Below, piece after piece: positions 1 through 10,648 of a stretch of DNA of 64,000 nucleotides. The stretch is taken from the NCBI RefSeq assembly GCF_003201835.2, contig NZ_CP029289.2, positions 1,426,001 through 1,490,000 on the forward strand. Reading direction: 5' to 3'. The notes under the pieces were generated by a model, which was not told the origin of the DNA, did no database searches, and saw only the letters and a list, made by a program, of their open reading frames with translations. This DNA comes from Acidianus brierleyi (GTDB lineage Archaea > Thermoproteota > Thermoprotei_A > Sulfolobales > Sulfolobaceae). Each line of letters starts with the position of its first letter. Positions within the stretch are counted from its first letter, which is position 1. A program made the translations under genes and the position numbers.

Positions 1-1
1 A

Positions 2-409
2 ATTTCGCATTCGTTTATAATAATAGACGAAATGTTAGACAGCGCACTAGAAGTTCTTAGTAATATAATAATTAACAAAGAAAATATGGAAAGAAACTTA
101 AGTATATCTAATGGTCTTATAATGGCTGAAAGTCTAATGATAAATCTTACATTGAAAGGAATGCCTAGACATAAGGCGCACGAGTTAGTTTCTAGGCTCT
201 CTAAAAATGTAAGACTATCTAATAAATCCCTTGAAGAAGTAGCGTTAGAAGATCCAACTGTAAGAAGTTTCTTTTCTGAGAGTGAAATAAAAAATATTCT
301 AGATTATAGAAAATATTTAGGCCAAATTAATGATTTGATAGATAGATCACTAGAGTATTATAAGGACGTGTTAAATCGCGATAATTTAAAAAGTGTAAAT
401 GCAAAATGA
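2..409 (+). CDS. purB: Adenylosuccinate lyase, C-terminal part (cut by window edge)
   Basis: Adenylosuccinate lyase acts twice in purine synthesis, releasing fumarate from SAICAR and from adenylosuccinate. Only the last ~135 residues are here. The reading frame is open from base 2 and begins with SHSFIIIDEML, the region after the fumarase-superfamily catalytic loop. It continues with the ENMERNL...NGLIMAE stretch and an alpha-helical tail (SLEEVALED, then DYRKYLG) typical of PurB C-termini. An internal ATG at 32 is not the real start. The stop is 6 bases before a tRNA-Thr gene. The rest of the protein, including the catalytic histidine and signature, lies upstream of the window. Confidence 0.85.
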   Translation: MSHSFIIIDEMLDSALEVLSNIIINKENMERNLSISNGLIMAESLMINLTLKGMPRHKAHELVSRLSKNVRLSNKSLEEVALEDPTVRSFFSESEIKNILDYRKYLGQINDLIDRSLEYYKDVLNRDNLKSVNAK

Positions 410-413
410 AATA

Positions 414-505
<92 letters not shown>

Positions 506-519
506 TAAAGTGACCGATA

Positions 520-1458
520 ATGAAACTAAAAGATCTAGGAGAACATAATTTTATCTCAGATATTATTTCAAAGTATTTGGGAAAAGATGTAAATTCGGAC
601 GTATTTATTCAAGGGAATAAGGTATATAAGCTGGATGGATTTCAGTTATCATATACTCTTCCTTTTATGGATTATTACGATATAGGTTGGAAAGCCGTTA
701 CTGGGACTATTAGCGACATTATATTTTCTTTAGCTTCTCCAAATATAGTAATGGTATCATTAGGTTTATCTAATGATATGGAAGTAAATGATGCAGAGAA
801 AATTATCAAAGGTATTTATGACGCTTCTATTTATTATCACGCTAGATATGTAGGCGGAGATACTAACAATAGCTCCTCATCAGGTTGGATAGATGTTGCA
901 GGTATAGGCGATTTGCTTTGCAACGAGCATCCACAAATAGATAAAGGAGATGTTATCGTTGTAACAAATAAGATTGGTTTTACGTCAAATTTTTTTATAT
1001 CTTATCTATCTAATTTTAAAATACCTATTTTTCATGATTCACTAGTGAAAATTTCGCATCCAGTTGTAAATACACATTTACCAAGAGTATTACAAAGATT
1101 TTGTGGTGCGATATCCTATTCTACAGATATAAGTGATGGATTAGTAATTACATTATATAATATTATCCAAAGATTTAGTGTAGGCATAAAATTAGACAGA
1201 ATACCTATAAATGACGTAATAGCTAATATGCTTAAAACATACGGATATAGCATTTTTGATATTTTAAAATTCTCTGGGGAAGAGTATGAAGGAATATTTG
1301 TAGTTAAAGAAAAGAATTATGAAGAATTTGTTAATGCGCTTAGCATAATAGGCTATAGTCCAATGGAAATAGGTAGAGTAGATGGCAGTAATAGCTTGAT
1401 ATACAACGATAAGAAGTTAAATGAGACCGGTTGGGATAATTTTAAGGGTTGGTTTTAA
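520..1458 (+). CDS. thiL: Thiamine-monophosphate kinase
   Basis: ThiL phosphorylates thiamine monophosphate to the active cofactor thiamine diphosphate, in the cytoplasm. The 312-residue protein has the AIRS/PurM-family layout: N-terminal MKLKDLGE, an ATP/Mg-binding segment with GGDT around residue 112, and the hallmark DISDGL around residue 205. The SGEEYEG segment near residue 250 is also typical. Length agrees with the family. The gene starts 14 bases after tRNA-Thr and is followed directly by a perfect palindrome. No other thiamine gene is adjacent. Confidence 0.9.
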   Translation: MKLKDLGEHNFISDIISKYLGKDVNSDVFIQGNKVYKLDGFQLSYTLPFMDYYDIGWKAVTGTISDIIFSLASPNIVMVSLGLSNDMEVNDAEKIIKGIYDASIYYHARYVGGDTNNSSSSGWIDVAGIGDLLCNEHPQIDKGDVIVVTNKIGFTSNFFISYLSNFKIPIFHDSLVKISHPVVNTHLPRVLQRFCGAISYSTDISDGLVITLYNIIQRFSVGIKLDRIPINDVIANMLKTYGYSIFDILKFSGEEYEGIFVVKEKNYEEFVNALSIIGYSPMEIGRVDGSNSLIYNDKKLNETGWDNFKGWF

Positions 1459-1479
1459 CCAAATAAACCTTTTATTTGG
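1459..1479. repeat. Perfect 9-bp inverted repeat between thiL and tes
   Basis: CCAAATAAA, a 3-base spacer CCT, then TTTATTTGG. It starts on the base after the thiL stop codon and ends about 9 bases before the TATA-like element of the next gene. It could be a hairpin at the thiL mRNA end or an operator or activator site for tes. The sequence cannot decide between these. Confidence 0.6.
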
Positions 1480-1487
1480 AGAATATA

Positions 1488-1497
1488 CTTAAATATA
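1488..1497 (+). promoter_or_regulatory. TATA box of tes promoter
   Basis: CTTAAATATA lies about 30 bases before the tes ATG. Transcription would begin only a few bases upstream of the start codon, giving a nearly leaderless mRNA as is usual in Sulfolobales. The 9-bp palindrome ends just upstream of it. Confidence 0.55.
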
Positions 1498-1526
1498 TCA
1501 TATATCAATTATAGCTTCAGATTTGT

Positions 1527-3272
1527 ATGGCACAAGCAGAACAGACGAAAAATCAAGGATTTAGATTATTACCTGCTCCGTCAAAATTCGAAAATGGAGT
1601 AGTAAAATTTGGTGATAGAGAAATAAAAATTGGCGGGCCTTTGCCTAAGCTTGCTACTAATGAGAAGTTAATTAGGGTTACTCACTCATTATGTCCAGTA
1701 TGCTATAGGCTTTTGCCAGCAACTATTTTTGAAAAAGACGAAAAGATGTATATAAGAAAAGTGTGCCCAGATCATGGAGAATTTGAGGATTTGTACTATG
1801 GAGACGTAGGGATGTACTATAAGTTCGATTACTGGGAATATGAAGGAAAAGGACCTAAGGTTCCTTATGTTGATCTTCAATCTCCATGTCCTTTTAACTG
1901 CGGTTTATGTCCAATGCATCATCAACACTCAGCTCTAGTCAATCTTGTAATAACTAATAGATGTGATCAAGCATGTTGGTATTGCTTTTTCTTTGCTGAA
2001 AAGGCCGGTTACGTGTTTGAACCAACATTAGACCAAATAAAATATATGGTAGATCAATTAAAGAGACAAGATATAACATTAGTTATTCAAGTTACTGGCG
2101 GAGAGCCTACATTAAGAGAGGATATAGTAGAAGTAATAAAATTACTAAGAGAGAATGGAGTAAAGCACATTCAGTTAAATTCCTGGGGAGGTACTTTCGC
2201 TAAATTGTATTTAGAAGATCCAGATAAGGCTATAAAATACGCGGTAGCTCTAAGAGAAGCGGGCGTAAATACCGTTTATATGAGTTTTGATGGTACTAAC
2301 AGAAAGACTAATCCTAAGAACCATTGGGAAATTCCGTATACTTTAGAAGCGTTTAGAAGAGCAGGAATGACTAGTGTTGTTTTAGTTCCTACTGTAATAA
2401 AGACTGTAAATGATAATGATCTAGGCAACATTGTAAAATTCGCAGCAAAGAATCTCGATGTAGTGAGGGCTGTAAACTTCCAACCAGTTAGTCTCACAGG
2501 GATGATGAAAAGAAATATGAGAGCTAAATTCAGGATAACTATTCCGGAGGTTTTAAAGAATATAGAGGATCAAACAGATGGTGAAGTAACTAGAGATAGT
2601 TGGTACCCTATAGGTACTTCCGTAGTATTTTCAAGGCTAGTTGAAGCATTAACTGGCAAAGAACAATTTGAAATGGCTAACCATCCAAGTTGTGGAGCTG
2701 GAACATACATTTATGTAGAATGGAAGAATAATGAACCTCACTTTATACCTATATCAAAGTTTATAGACCTTGAAGGTTTGCTTGAGTACTTTAAAGAAAA
2801 AGCTGACGAGCTTAAGGAAGGTGCCAGTAAATATTGGGTTGGGATGAAAATACTAGCTAACATAAAGAAATTTATAGATAAAGAAAAAGGACCTAAAGAC
2901 TTTGATGTATTTAAGATGCTTTACAGTGTAGTAATGAATCATAATTATGAGGCATTAGGCGAATGGCATTATAGAACATTATTCTTAGGTACTATGCACT
3001 TTATGGATCTCTATAACTACGATATACAAAGAGTGATGAGATGCGACATACATTATGTAACACCTGATGGTAGAGTAATACCATTCTGTACCTACAATGT
3101 TTTAAATGATTTATATAGAGACAAAGTACTAAAGGAATATCAAATTCCATTAGAGGATTGGATAAAGAAGTATGGAGAAAATAGTATAGGTGATTCAACA
3201 AAATATAAGAGGATGGCAAGCATGTTGGAAAAAGGCGAAATATATAAGGAGACATATAAAGGATTTATTTGA
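1527..3272 (+). CDS. tes: Tetraether lipid synthase, radical SAM enzyme
   Basis: Tes couples two archaeol-type lipids by sp3 C-C bond formation to make membrane-spanning tetraethers (GDGTs). The 581-residue protein matches the MJ0619/Saci_0703 family. An N-terminal rubredoxin-like site has C56, C59, C80 and H83 or a nearby ligand. A CPFNCGLC cluster is at 121-128. The radical SAM triad C146-x3-C150-x2-C153 (CDQACWYC) and a GGEP SAM motif at 191-194 follow. C-terminal cysteines include HPSCGAG near 387, and CDIHY and IPFC near 505-525, for auxiliary clusters. The assignment rests on family recognition and the cysteine pattern. It overlaps the convergent arfC end by 8 bases. Confidence 0.85.
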   Translation: MAQAEQTKNQGFRLLPAPSKFENGVVKFGDREIKIGGPLPKLATNEKLIRVTHSLCPVCYRLLPATIFEKDEKMYIRKVCPDHGEFEDLYYGDVGMYYKFDYWEYEGKGPKVPYVDLQSPCPFNCGLCPMHHQHSALVNLVITNRCDQACWYCFFFAEKAGYVFEPTLDQIKYMVDQLKRQDITLVIQVTGGEPTLREDIVEVIKLLRENGVKHIQLNSWGGTFAKLYLEDPDKAIKYAVALREAGVNTVYMSFDGTNRKTNPKNHWEIPYTLEAFRRAGMTSVVLVPTVIKTVNDNDLGNIVKFAAKNLDVVRAVNFQPVSLTGMMKRNMRAKFRITIPEVLKNIEDQTDGEVTRDSWYPIGTSVVFSRLVEALTGKEQFEMANHPSCGAGTYIYVEWKNNEPHFIPISKFIDLEGLLEYFKEKADELKEGASKYWVGMKILANIKKFIDKEKGPKDFDVFKMLYSVVMNHNYEALGEWHYRTLFLGTMHFMDLYNYDIQRVMRCDIHYVTPDGRVIPFCTYNVLNDLYRDKVLKEYQIPLEDWIKKYGENSIGDSTKYKRMASMLEKGEIYKETYKGFI

Positions 3273-3903
3273 ATTTTTTATATATTAAATGGATTTCATT
3301 ATTACACTCGCATATTTTTGCATCTACTAGTTGTAACCTTGGAGACTCTTCACCATTAAAGCCTTCACCATTAGCCAAGTTAATTCCATTTCCAAATATT
3401 CTAGATGAGATAGTTACTCTGATCTCATCATAGCAATTTTCTTTAATAGCATTCCATATTGTATTACCTCCACCTTCTATCATTATTTTTCTTATAGCAA
3501 AATTTTCATATAGATCGTTCATAATTTTACATATGGTGATATTGTTGATAATTCGTACTATTATACCCCTAGATATTAGTTTATCTTTCAATATACAATT
3601 GTCTTTTTCTGTATATACTATTGTTTGAGGCGGTATTATAAAGATTTTTGAATTTATATCCAAATTAAAGGACTTTGATACTACAACTCTTACCGGATCT
3701 TTTCCTTTTACATATTTTAACTTCAGCGATGGATTGTCTTTTCTTACTGTATTTCCGCCAACTAGTACTGCATCTACTTCTGATCTTAGAATATGCTGTC
3801 TTATCTTATCATATTTGCAACTAAGTTCACTATAAAAATCCTTTGCTGCTAGCCTCCCATCTATAGAAACAGTGCTAAATATTATAATATATGGCTTATT
3901 CAT
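3265..3903 (-). CDS. arfC: 2,5-diamino-6-ribosylamino-pyrimidinone 5'-phosphate reductase
   Basis: This NAD(P)H-dependent reductase converts the ribosylamino pyrimidine intermediate of archaeal and fungal riboflavin synthesis to the ribitylamino form. The 212 residues form one RibD C-terminal (DHFR-like) domain without the deaminase domain of bacterial RibD. Recognisable parts are [10 protein letters not shown] at the N-terminus, [15 protein letters not shown] around residue 47, and [13 protein letters not shown] around 142. The ATG shares its A with the stop codon of the upstream Cys-rich gene (TAATG), so translation is probably coupled. The other riboflavin genes are near 35.7-38.0 kb. Confidence 0.88.
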   Translation of the reverse strand: MNKPYIIIFSTVSIDGRLAAKDFYSELSCKYDKIRQHILRSEVDAVLVGGNTVRKDNPSLKLKYVKGKDPVRVVVSKSFNLDINSKIFIIPPQTIVYTEKDNCILKDKLISRGIIVRIINNITICKIMNDLYENFAIRKIMIEGGGNTIWNAIKENCYDEIRVTISSRIFGNGINLANGEGFNGEESPRLQLVDAKICECNNEIHLIYKKFK

Positions 3904-4067
3904 TACTTATTCATTATAGCAAGGTTTTTAAACCAAACTCTGATATCACACTTATATCTGATTTTACAGTCTATACAACAAGTATAGCATACATTCATTT
4001 TTGTAATTTTACAGTATTTTAGAAGCCTAGGTCTACCACATGATTCACAGTTTTCTTCGTAAACCAT
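3903..4067 (-). CDS. 54-aa Cys-rich putative zinc-binding protein
   Basis: A short reading frame with eight cysteines (residues 7, 10, 19, 27, 30, 31, 34, 40). CESC and CYTC form two CxxC pairs 17 residues apart, as in a small zinc ribbon, and the rest is basic. Its ATG follows the upstream gene's stop after 2 bases, and its stop overlaps the arfC ATG by one base. This strongly suggests a translated member of the four-gene cluster. The family is not recognised. It may be a zinc microprotein acting with its operon partners. Confidence 0.65.
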   Translation of the reverse strand: MVYEENCESCGRPRLLKYCKITKMNVCYTCCIDCKIRYKCDIRVWFKNLAIMNK

Positions 4068-4069
4068 TT

Positions 4070-4588
4070 TTATATCTTCCAGCAGTCTATATTGTCACAT
4101 ACTATTTTTATATTTTTATCCTCTATGCTTATTTTGGAGTTACCTATAAACATTATATTATTTAATCTTATAATAATTGAACCTAGTGTAGGGGTTTTTG
4201 TATTAAATATATACAGATTTTCTATAGTCTCAACATTCTTTCTTAATTCCATAAATACCTCACAGCTATCTATAGTTTGATTATTACAGTTTCCATGTCT
4301 TATAGAAATAGAATCTGGATAATGTGAAACTATTTTAGTTCCAAATATTCTATGTATTTCGCATGCTCCTCCTGCAGAATTCTTTAGACAACTTGTTAAT
4401 ATGATATAACTTAATTTATTCTTATCGACTATTATTTCTAAAATACTCCTTATAACATCATTTATATATTCTCCTGATGTAGAGTCTATCAATATATAAT
4501 ATGTTCCAAGATTAACTAAATAACAATTATCTCTAAAATTAGGTAAACCAATTTTATAAATATCTTTAGAAATTCTAGCAATGCTCAT
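4070..4588 (-). CDS. Metallo-beta-lactamase-fold protein with degenerate active site
   Basis: The N-terminal half reads like a metallo-beta-lactamase fold: strands with DNCYLV and YYILIDSTSG, a helix, then LSYIILT. The following TSCLKNSAGGACEI segment sits exactly where the HxHxDH metal motif belongs. The 'SAGGACEIHRIFGTKIVSH' pattern mirrors the family's xHxGG...FG...I element, but the metal-binding histidines are missing. The protein is short (172 aa) and probably does not hydrolyse anything by the usual metal chemistry. It overlaps the upstream regulator by 4 bases. The fold call is an inference from pattern, and the function is unknown. Confidence 0.5.
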   Translation of the reverse strand: MSIARISKDIYKIGLPNFRDNCYLVNLGTYYILIDSTSGEYINDVIRSILEIIVDKNKLSYIILTSCLKNSAGGACEIHRIFGTKIVSHYPDSISIRHGNCNNQTIDSCEVFMELRKNVETIENLYIFNTKTPTLGSIIIRLNNIMFIGNSKISIEDKNIKIVCDNIDCWKI

Positions 4589-5298
4589 ATAGTAAACAAG
4601 GCATTTATGTTAGCGATGTTTATAAGCTTACGTAGTGCATCTTCTTTAGCTACTATAGCTAATACCAATATGATATCACTTCCAGATTTTTTTAATAAAT
4701 TATATGAAGTTAATATAGTTTTTCCAGATTTTATTACATCGTCTACTATTATTATTTTATCATTTTTGTTTACTAAGTCCTTCCTAAGATATAGGCTATT
4801 TATTACACCTTCACTTTCTTTTATATTTTCCTCATAATATTCCATCTGTATTGAGTCTTTATGCTTCTTTGCTATAATAAGAGGTCTATTTATAGTATCA
4901 GCTACCAGAGTAGCAAACGGTATTCCATTACTAGCTATTCCAAATACTTTTGTAACATTTTCTATTTTAGGTATCTTATTCAAGGTTATTTCAACCAAAA
5001 TTTTAAGAATATTAGGATAAAAAAGAAGAAAAGATGTATCAATAAATCCATCATTATATATTCTTATTCTTTCCTTTACGAAATTGGTTAGAAATTCCTT
5101 ATTTTTTATTTTATTTATTATATTATTATACTGTATTTCGCTAGGTATTGTAATACCATTCACGTATCTGCATAAAAGACTTTCTTGAATATTAAATAAT
5201 GATGAGAGCTGTCTATATGTATAGACGTTCTTAAGTTCTCTTAAAATATCTATTATGAATAATCTTTCTCTGAGCTCTACATCTTTAGATTTAATCAT
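4585..5298 (-). CDS. HTH-PRTase fusion regulator (GfcR/PyrE-like)
   Basis: 237 residues. The first ~60 form a helix-turn-helix-like region (TYRQLSSLFNIQESLLCRYVNG). The rest is a type I phosphoribosyltransferase domain with the PRPP-loop signature IIIVDDVIKSGKT around residue 187 and GIASNGIPFA upstream of it. This two-domain layout is that of archaeal PRTase-type transcription regulators (GfcR-like), which resemble orotate phosphoribosyltransferase. It heads a leftward cluster with the MBL-like, Cys-rich and arfC genes, so it may regulate that cluster. A plain salvage PRTase is the alternative. Confidence 0.65.
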   Translation of the reverse strand: MIKSKDVELRERLFIIDILRELKNVYTYRQLSSLFNIQESLLCRYVNGITIPSEIQYNNIINKIKNKEFLTNFVKERIRIYNDGFIDTSFLLFYPNILKILVEITLNKIPKIENVTKVFGIASNGIPFATLVADTINRPLIIAKKHKDSIQMEYYEENIKESEGVINSLYLRKDLVNKNDKIIIVDDVIKSGKTILTSYNLLKKSGSDIILVLAIVAKEDALRKLINIANINALFTI

Positions 5299-5329
5299 TA
5301 AATTTATACTCCATATTGCCTAAGATTAA

Positions 5330-5384
5330 AATTGATGTTCGAGATATTAAGTGCTGAGTTGTGACGATAAACCCACGCTGAGAA
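5330..5384 (+). ncRNA. Candidate C/D box sRNA (2'-O-methylation guide)
   Basis: Box pattern in order: C-like TTGATGT (5332-5338), guide, D' CTGA (5354-5357), 3-base spacer, C' GTGACGA (5361-5367), 10-base guide TAAACCCACG, D CTGA (5378-5381). Flanking AAAATT and AATTTT can form the terminal stem. Length and spacing fit archaeal C/D RNAs. The first C box is imperfect. It occupies the gap between gatB and the regulator gene. Targets were not identified. Confidence 0.6.
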
Positions 5385-5386
5385 TT

Positions 5387-6802
5387 TTATAATCCTAGTC
5401 TTTTCCTGATAAGATTGTTGGTAAGTTGCGGGTCTGCTCTATTTCCAGTCTTCTTCATAACTTTTCCTACAAGATAATTTATAACCTTAGGATCATTTTT
5501 TGCAGCTATTGCGGCATCTTTTTCCTCCTCTATTACCTCCGATATCACTTTTTCAAGATATTCTTGATCTTTTACCGCTGTTAATTGTGATTTACTGATT
5601 ATCTCTTTAGGAGACTCTCCATTTAAAATTAAATCTGGTAATATAGACTTTACTATTTTTATAGTTACAATCCCAGAATCAAGCATATTTAATAAATCTG
5701 CTATATTATTTGGTGAAGCTTTAGAATCTATTATTCTTAATTTTTTATCGTTTATCCATCGTAAATAGTCATTAACAAGTAAGTTAGCTAATTTTTGATA
5801 GTTTTTATATAATTTTGCAGTATTCTCAAATAAATCAGCTAGTGCTTTATCCATAACTAATACATTAGCTTCTTTAAATGATATTCCATATTGTTCAATA
5901 AACCTTTTAATTCTAGCATCAGGTAACTCTGGCATTTCTTTACTTATTTTATTTATATACTCTGTATTGATAGGGTACGGAGGTAAATCTGGATCTGGGA
6001 AATACCTATAGTCTTCTTCAGACTCTTTTGACCTAGTTGGTACTGTTACCTTTCTTTCAGAATCCCAATGTCTTGTTTCTCTTTTTATTTGAATTCCCTG
6101 AGTAACAGCGGCTTTTTGCCTAGCCACCTCGTATTTAATTGCGTCTTCTACATCTTTTATAGATCCTACATTTTTTACTTCTACTCTCTCTCCTCCTTCT
6201 ATAGAAATATTTACGTCTGCTCTCATTGAACCTTCCATATTGCAATCACATACGTCTAAGTGCTCTAAAATAGATCTAAGTTTTTCTAAAAAATCTTTAG
6301 CCTCTTTATGATCCTCTATATCTGGTTCTGTGACTATTTCCAATAATCCAATTCCAGATCTATTATAATCTAATAACGTGTACTTACTAGTTAACATAGA
6401 TCCTGTAGGATATATTGTCTTTGCTGGATCTTCTTCAATATTTATTCTTCTTATTCTAATAGTCTTGTTATTAATAATAATTTTTCCTGATTTAGCTATT
6501 GCCATACTACCTGGTCCATCATATTGAGAAATCTGATAGTTTTTAGCCATATCTGGATAAAAATAATGCTTCCTTGTGAATAGTAACGACGGAGCTATTT
6601 CACAATTTAACGCTATTGCAACCATTATGGCCTTATTTAAGGCTTCTTGATTTAAAACTGGAATTGCCCCAGGTAATCCTAAACAAACTGGGCAAACAAC
6701 AGTATTTGGATCTCTTCCTATATAATCAGTAGGACAAGAGCAAAATAGCTTTGTCTTTAGCGTATTTAAATGAACATGAACTTCTAAGCCTATTTTTGTC
6801 AT
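5387..6802 (-). CDS. gatB: Asp/Glu-tRNA amidotransferase subunit B
   Basis: GatB is the kinase/transamidase subunit that converts Glu-tRNA(Gln) or Asp-tRNA(Asn) to the amidated form, working with GatA and GatC. The 471-residue protein begins GLEVHVHLNTLKTKLFCSC and carries the CPVCLGLPG motif near residue 35, with zinc-ligand cysteines. It has the EDPAKT and DYNRSGIGLLEIVTEPD segments and the RYFPDPDLPP motif around 265. The C-terminal YqeY-like tail domain is present (DPQLTNNLI). Length is normal. gatA/gatC are not in the window. cdd lies 13 bases upstream on the same strand. Confidence 0.95.
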   Translation of the reverse strand: MTKIGLEVHVHLNTLKTKLFCSCPTDYIGRDPNTVVCPVCLGLPGAIPVLNQEALNKAIMVAIALNCEIAPSLLFTRKHYFYPDMAKNYQISQYDGPGSMAIAKSGKIIINNKTIRIRRINIEEDPAKTIYPTGSMLTSKYTLLDYNRSGIGLLEIVTEPDIEDHKEAKDFLEKLRSILEHLDVCDCNMEGSMRADVNISIEGGERVEVKNVGSIKDVEDAIKYEVARQKAAVTQGIQIKRETRHWDSERKVTVPTRSKESEEDYRYFPDPDLPPYPINTEYINKISKEMPELPDARIKRFIEQYGISFKEANVLVMDKALADLFENTAKLYKNYQKLANLLVNDYLRWINDKKLRIIDSKASPNNIADLLNMLDSGIVTIKIVKSILPDLILNGESPKEIISKSQLTAVKDQEYLEKVISEVIEEEKDAAIAAKNDPKVINYLVGKVMKKTGNRADPQLTNNLIRKRLGL

Positions 6803-6815
6803 TATTATCTACCTT

Positions 6816-8086
<1,271 letters not shown>

Positions 8087-8154
8087 TTCACACCACTATA
8101 TTACCTTTAGCAATTCATTTAAATACTTCACTAAAAAAATTATGGTGAGATAGA

Positions 8155-8340
8155 ATGCCATCAACTCATACTTGTAGTTATTGTGGAGGCAATATCCCAG
8201 CAGGGACTGGGTTAATGTATATAAAAAATGACGGTACTATATTATGGTTCTGTTCAAGTAAATGCAGAAAATATATGCTAAAATATCGTAGAGATCCTAA
8301 GAAATTTAAATGGACTTCATCTTATTCGAGGGTTAGATAA
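8155..8340 (+). CDS. rpl24e: 50S ribosomal protein L24e
   Basis: A small zinc-ribbon ribosomal protein of the large subunit. The 61-residue sequence carries two cysteine pairs, CSYCG near residue 8 and CSSKC near 35, with the conserved WFCSSKCRKYMLKYRRDPKK stretch. Its stop is directly followed by the ndk start codon, with no gap. Confidence 0.95.
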   Translation: MPSTHTCSYCGGNIPAGTGLMYIKNDGTILWFCSSKCRKYMLKYRRDPKKFKWTSSYSRVR

Positions 8341-8781
8341 ATGTCTATACAAAAAACTTTTGTAATGATAAAACCAGACGGAGTTAAACGAAAACTATCT
8401 GGCGAAATAATTCAAAGAATAGAGAAAAAAGGGTTGTCGATAGTAGGCCTAAAGATGGTTAGAATTTCTAAAAATAAAGCAGAAGAACTATATGCTGAAC
8501 ATAATGGCAAATCATTTTTTAAAGATCTAATAAATTATATTACATCTGGTCCAGTAATATGTATGGTTATTGAAGGAGACGAAGCTGTGAGTGTAATGAG
8601 AAAAATGATTGGAGCAACTGATCCAAAGGAGGCATTACCAGGAACAATAAGGGGAGATTACGCATTATCGAAATCAGAAAACGTTATTCATGCATCTGAT
8701 TCTGAGGATAAAGCTAAAAGAGAAATTTCGATATTTTTTAATGATGAAGAAATACTAAACTTGAATATTCAAACCGTATAA
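8341..8781 (+). CDS. ndk: Nucleoside diphosphate kinase
   Basis: It transfers the gamma phosphate of ATP to other nucleoside diphosphates through a phosphohistidine. The 146-aa protein has the N-terminal [12 protein letters not shown], the [16 protein letters not shown] segment and the active-site [12 protein letters not shown] (catalytic His near 117). The last 27 bases overlap the convergent infB gene. Confidence 0.96.
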   Translation: MSIQKTFVMIKPDGVKRKLSGEIIQRIEKKGLSIVGLKMVRISKNKAEELYAEHNGKSFFKDLINYITSGPVICMVIEGDEAVSVMRKMIGATDPKEALPGTIRGDYALSKSENVIHASDSEDKAKREISIFFNDEEILNLNIQTV

Positions 8782-10560
8782 CGGATCTTCTGTTCTTTTT
8801 ATATTTATAATCTCTTTTATTACGCTTTTCATATCCTCTGTAATTATATCTTTATAGTTACTAAACAATATTTCTAAATCTTCCTTTGGCACATCAGTAT
8901 ATAATTCTTCGCCTTCATCTATTTGTCTGCCTATCATTATGTTTCCTTTTATGGATAAAGCAACTTCCATACCCTCAGTAGCTTTATCTAAAGTCTTTTT
9001 ATTATCTTGAATTTGCAGTACTTCGCCTACTCTTCTTCCATCTTTCTTCATTAAAGGATACTTTGGTTTTATTATACCACCAAGAACTTTAATCCCTACT
9101 ATGACAGGATCGCTTCTTCTAAATACGTATCCAGGCAAAATTTTTATTTTAGCAGGCAAGACTAGTGTATCTAATGTCTTTCTCTTTCTCTTTTCCCTTA
9201 CATCATTAATATATTTTTCAACATCGTCAATTAATTGATAAATGATATCGTTATAGATGATCTTAATCTTAGAAGATTCGACTCCAGGCAGAGGTTTTAC
9301 TCTAAAAGCGGCTATTATGCCGTACTCTTCTGCTTCCTTACCAGCAAGTTCTGCTTCTATGATATCTCTTTTACTTATAGGCCCAATATCTGCTAGTCTT
9401 ACTGGTATATTTCTCTTTTCTAAAGCTCCCACCAATGATTCTAGCGTACCTAAGCTATCTGCTTTTACGACAATCCCTGTAATATTTTTCTGGAATCTAA
9501 TTTTAGAGATTTCTTCTTTGATTATTTTCTTATATTCATCAAGTCTACTTTCATTATCTACAGCATATAAGGGCGATCCAGCTACTGCCTCATCTAATCC
9601 AGTAGCCATTATTTTAACACCAGAAGCTGCATAGACTTCATCCACGCTTCTATAATCTGTCTTTGAAATTCTCATGTCTTGTAATGGCGCAGGTAAAAGT
9701 AAGTTTCTGACTTTAGTAACTATTACGTCATTAACGCCTCCTAAAACTATTGTATCATTTCTCTTAAGTATTCCATCATAAATTATGGTATCTATAGTAT
9801 ACCCATATCCTTGATCTTCTTTAACTTCTAATACTACTCCTTTGGCAGGACCTTCTACAAATCCAATTCTTGTTCTCATAAATCTTTGTGTTAAACCAGC
9901 TAATAGTGCCAATAGTTCAGGTACGCCTTCTCCTGTTTTCCCAGATACAGGAACTATCGCTATATATTGTGTAAAGTCTTTTACTCTGTCGAACCTTTCG
10001 GCGTTAAAATTTAATTGAGCCAATTGTAAAACTAAATTATATATGGCGTTTTCTAGTCTTTGCTGTACAGCTTTTGATTGCTTAGAAAATGATACTAGGA
10101 AAGGTTCATTATCGTAAGGTTTCCATCCGGGTATTCTATCTATTTTATTAGCTGCCACCAAGAATGGTACCTTTTTTTCCTTTAATATTTCTATAGATTC
10201 GTTAGTTTGCTTTTGAAAACCTTCCATTATATCCACTACTAATATCGCTATATCTGCGACGCTTCCTCCTCTTCTTCTTAAGTTAGAGAATAATTCATGT
10301 CCAGGTGTGTCTATAAATAATAAACCAGGAATTTCTAATTTAACTGGAATTATATTTTTTAAAGGCTCTGAAAGTTTTTCTATGACTGAACTAGGAACAA
10401 AGCTTGCACCTACTTCTTGCGTCATCTCTCCAGGTTCCTTTTTAACTATTGCTGTTCCTCTTATCTTATCTAAAAGCGTAGTTTTACCATGATCTACATG
10501 ACCTAATACTACTACTATAGGCTGTCTAAATCTTCTAGAATCTTTACTCATAGAATTCAC
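8755..10560 (-). CDS. infB: Translation initiation factor aIF5B (IF2-type GTPase)
   Basis: This GTPase promotes ribosomal subunit joining. The 601-residue protein has [12 protein letters not shown] at residue 17, the DTPGHE switch II motif near 85, NKID near 138 and a SGKTGEG motif. The beta-barrel domain II and the C-terminal aIF5B domains follow ([16 protein letters not shown]). The size is typical of archaeal aIF5B without the eukaryotic N-terminal extension, and no intein is present. It is convergent with ndk and divergent from the malic enzyme gene. Confidence 0.95.
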   Translation of the reverse strand: MNSMSKDSRRFRQPIVVVLGHVDHGKTTLLDKIRGTAIVKKEPGEMTQEVGASFVPSSVIEKLSEPLKNIIPVKLEIPGLLFIDTPGHELFSNLRRRGGSVADIAILVVDIMEGFQKQTNESIEILKEKKVPFLVAANKIDRIPGWKPYDNEPFLVSFSKQSKAVQQRLENAIYNLVLQLAQLNFNAERFDRVKDFTQYIAIVPVSGKTGEGVPELLALLAGLTQRFMRTRIGFVEGPAKGVVLEVKEDQGYGYTIDTIIYDGILKRNDTIVLGGVNDVIVTKVRNLLLPAPLQDMRISKTDYRSVDEVYAASGVKIMATGLDEAVAGSPLYAVDNESRLDEYKKIIKEEISKIRFQKNITGIVVKADSLGTLESLVGALEKRNIPVRLADIGPISKRDIIEAELAGKEAEEYGIIAAFRVKPLPGVESSKIKIIYNDIIYQLIDDVEKYINDVREKRKRKTLDTLVLPAKIKILPGYVFRRSDPVIVGIKVLGGIIKPKYPLMKKDGRRVGEVLQIQDNKKTLDKATEGMEVALSIKGNIMIGRQIDEGEELYTDVPKEDLEILFSNYKDIITEDMKSVIKEIINIKRTEDPLYGLNIQV

Positions 10561-10648
10561 CTACTGTTAATTTAATTATCAAATCTTTTACTTTTCATAG
10601 TTATTATTTTTAAGCTAGTATTTCACTTCAATATAATGTGATTCTCTT

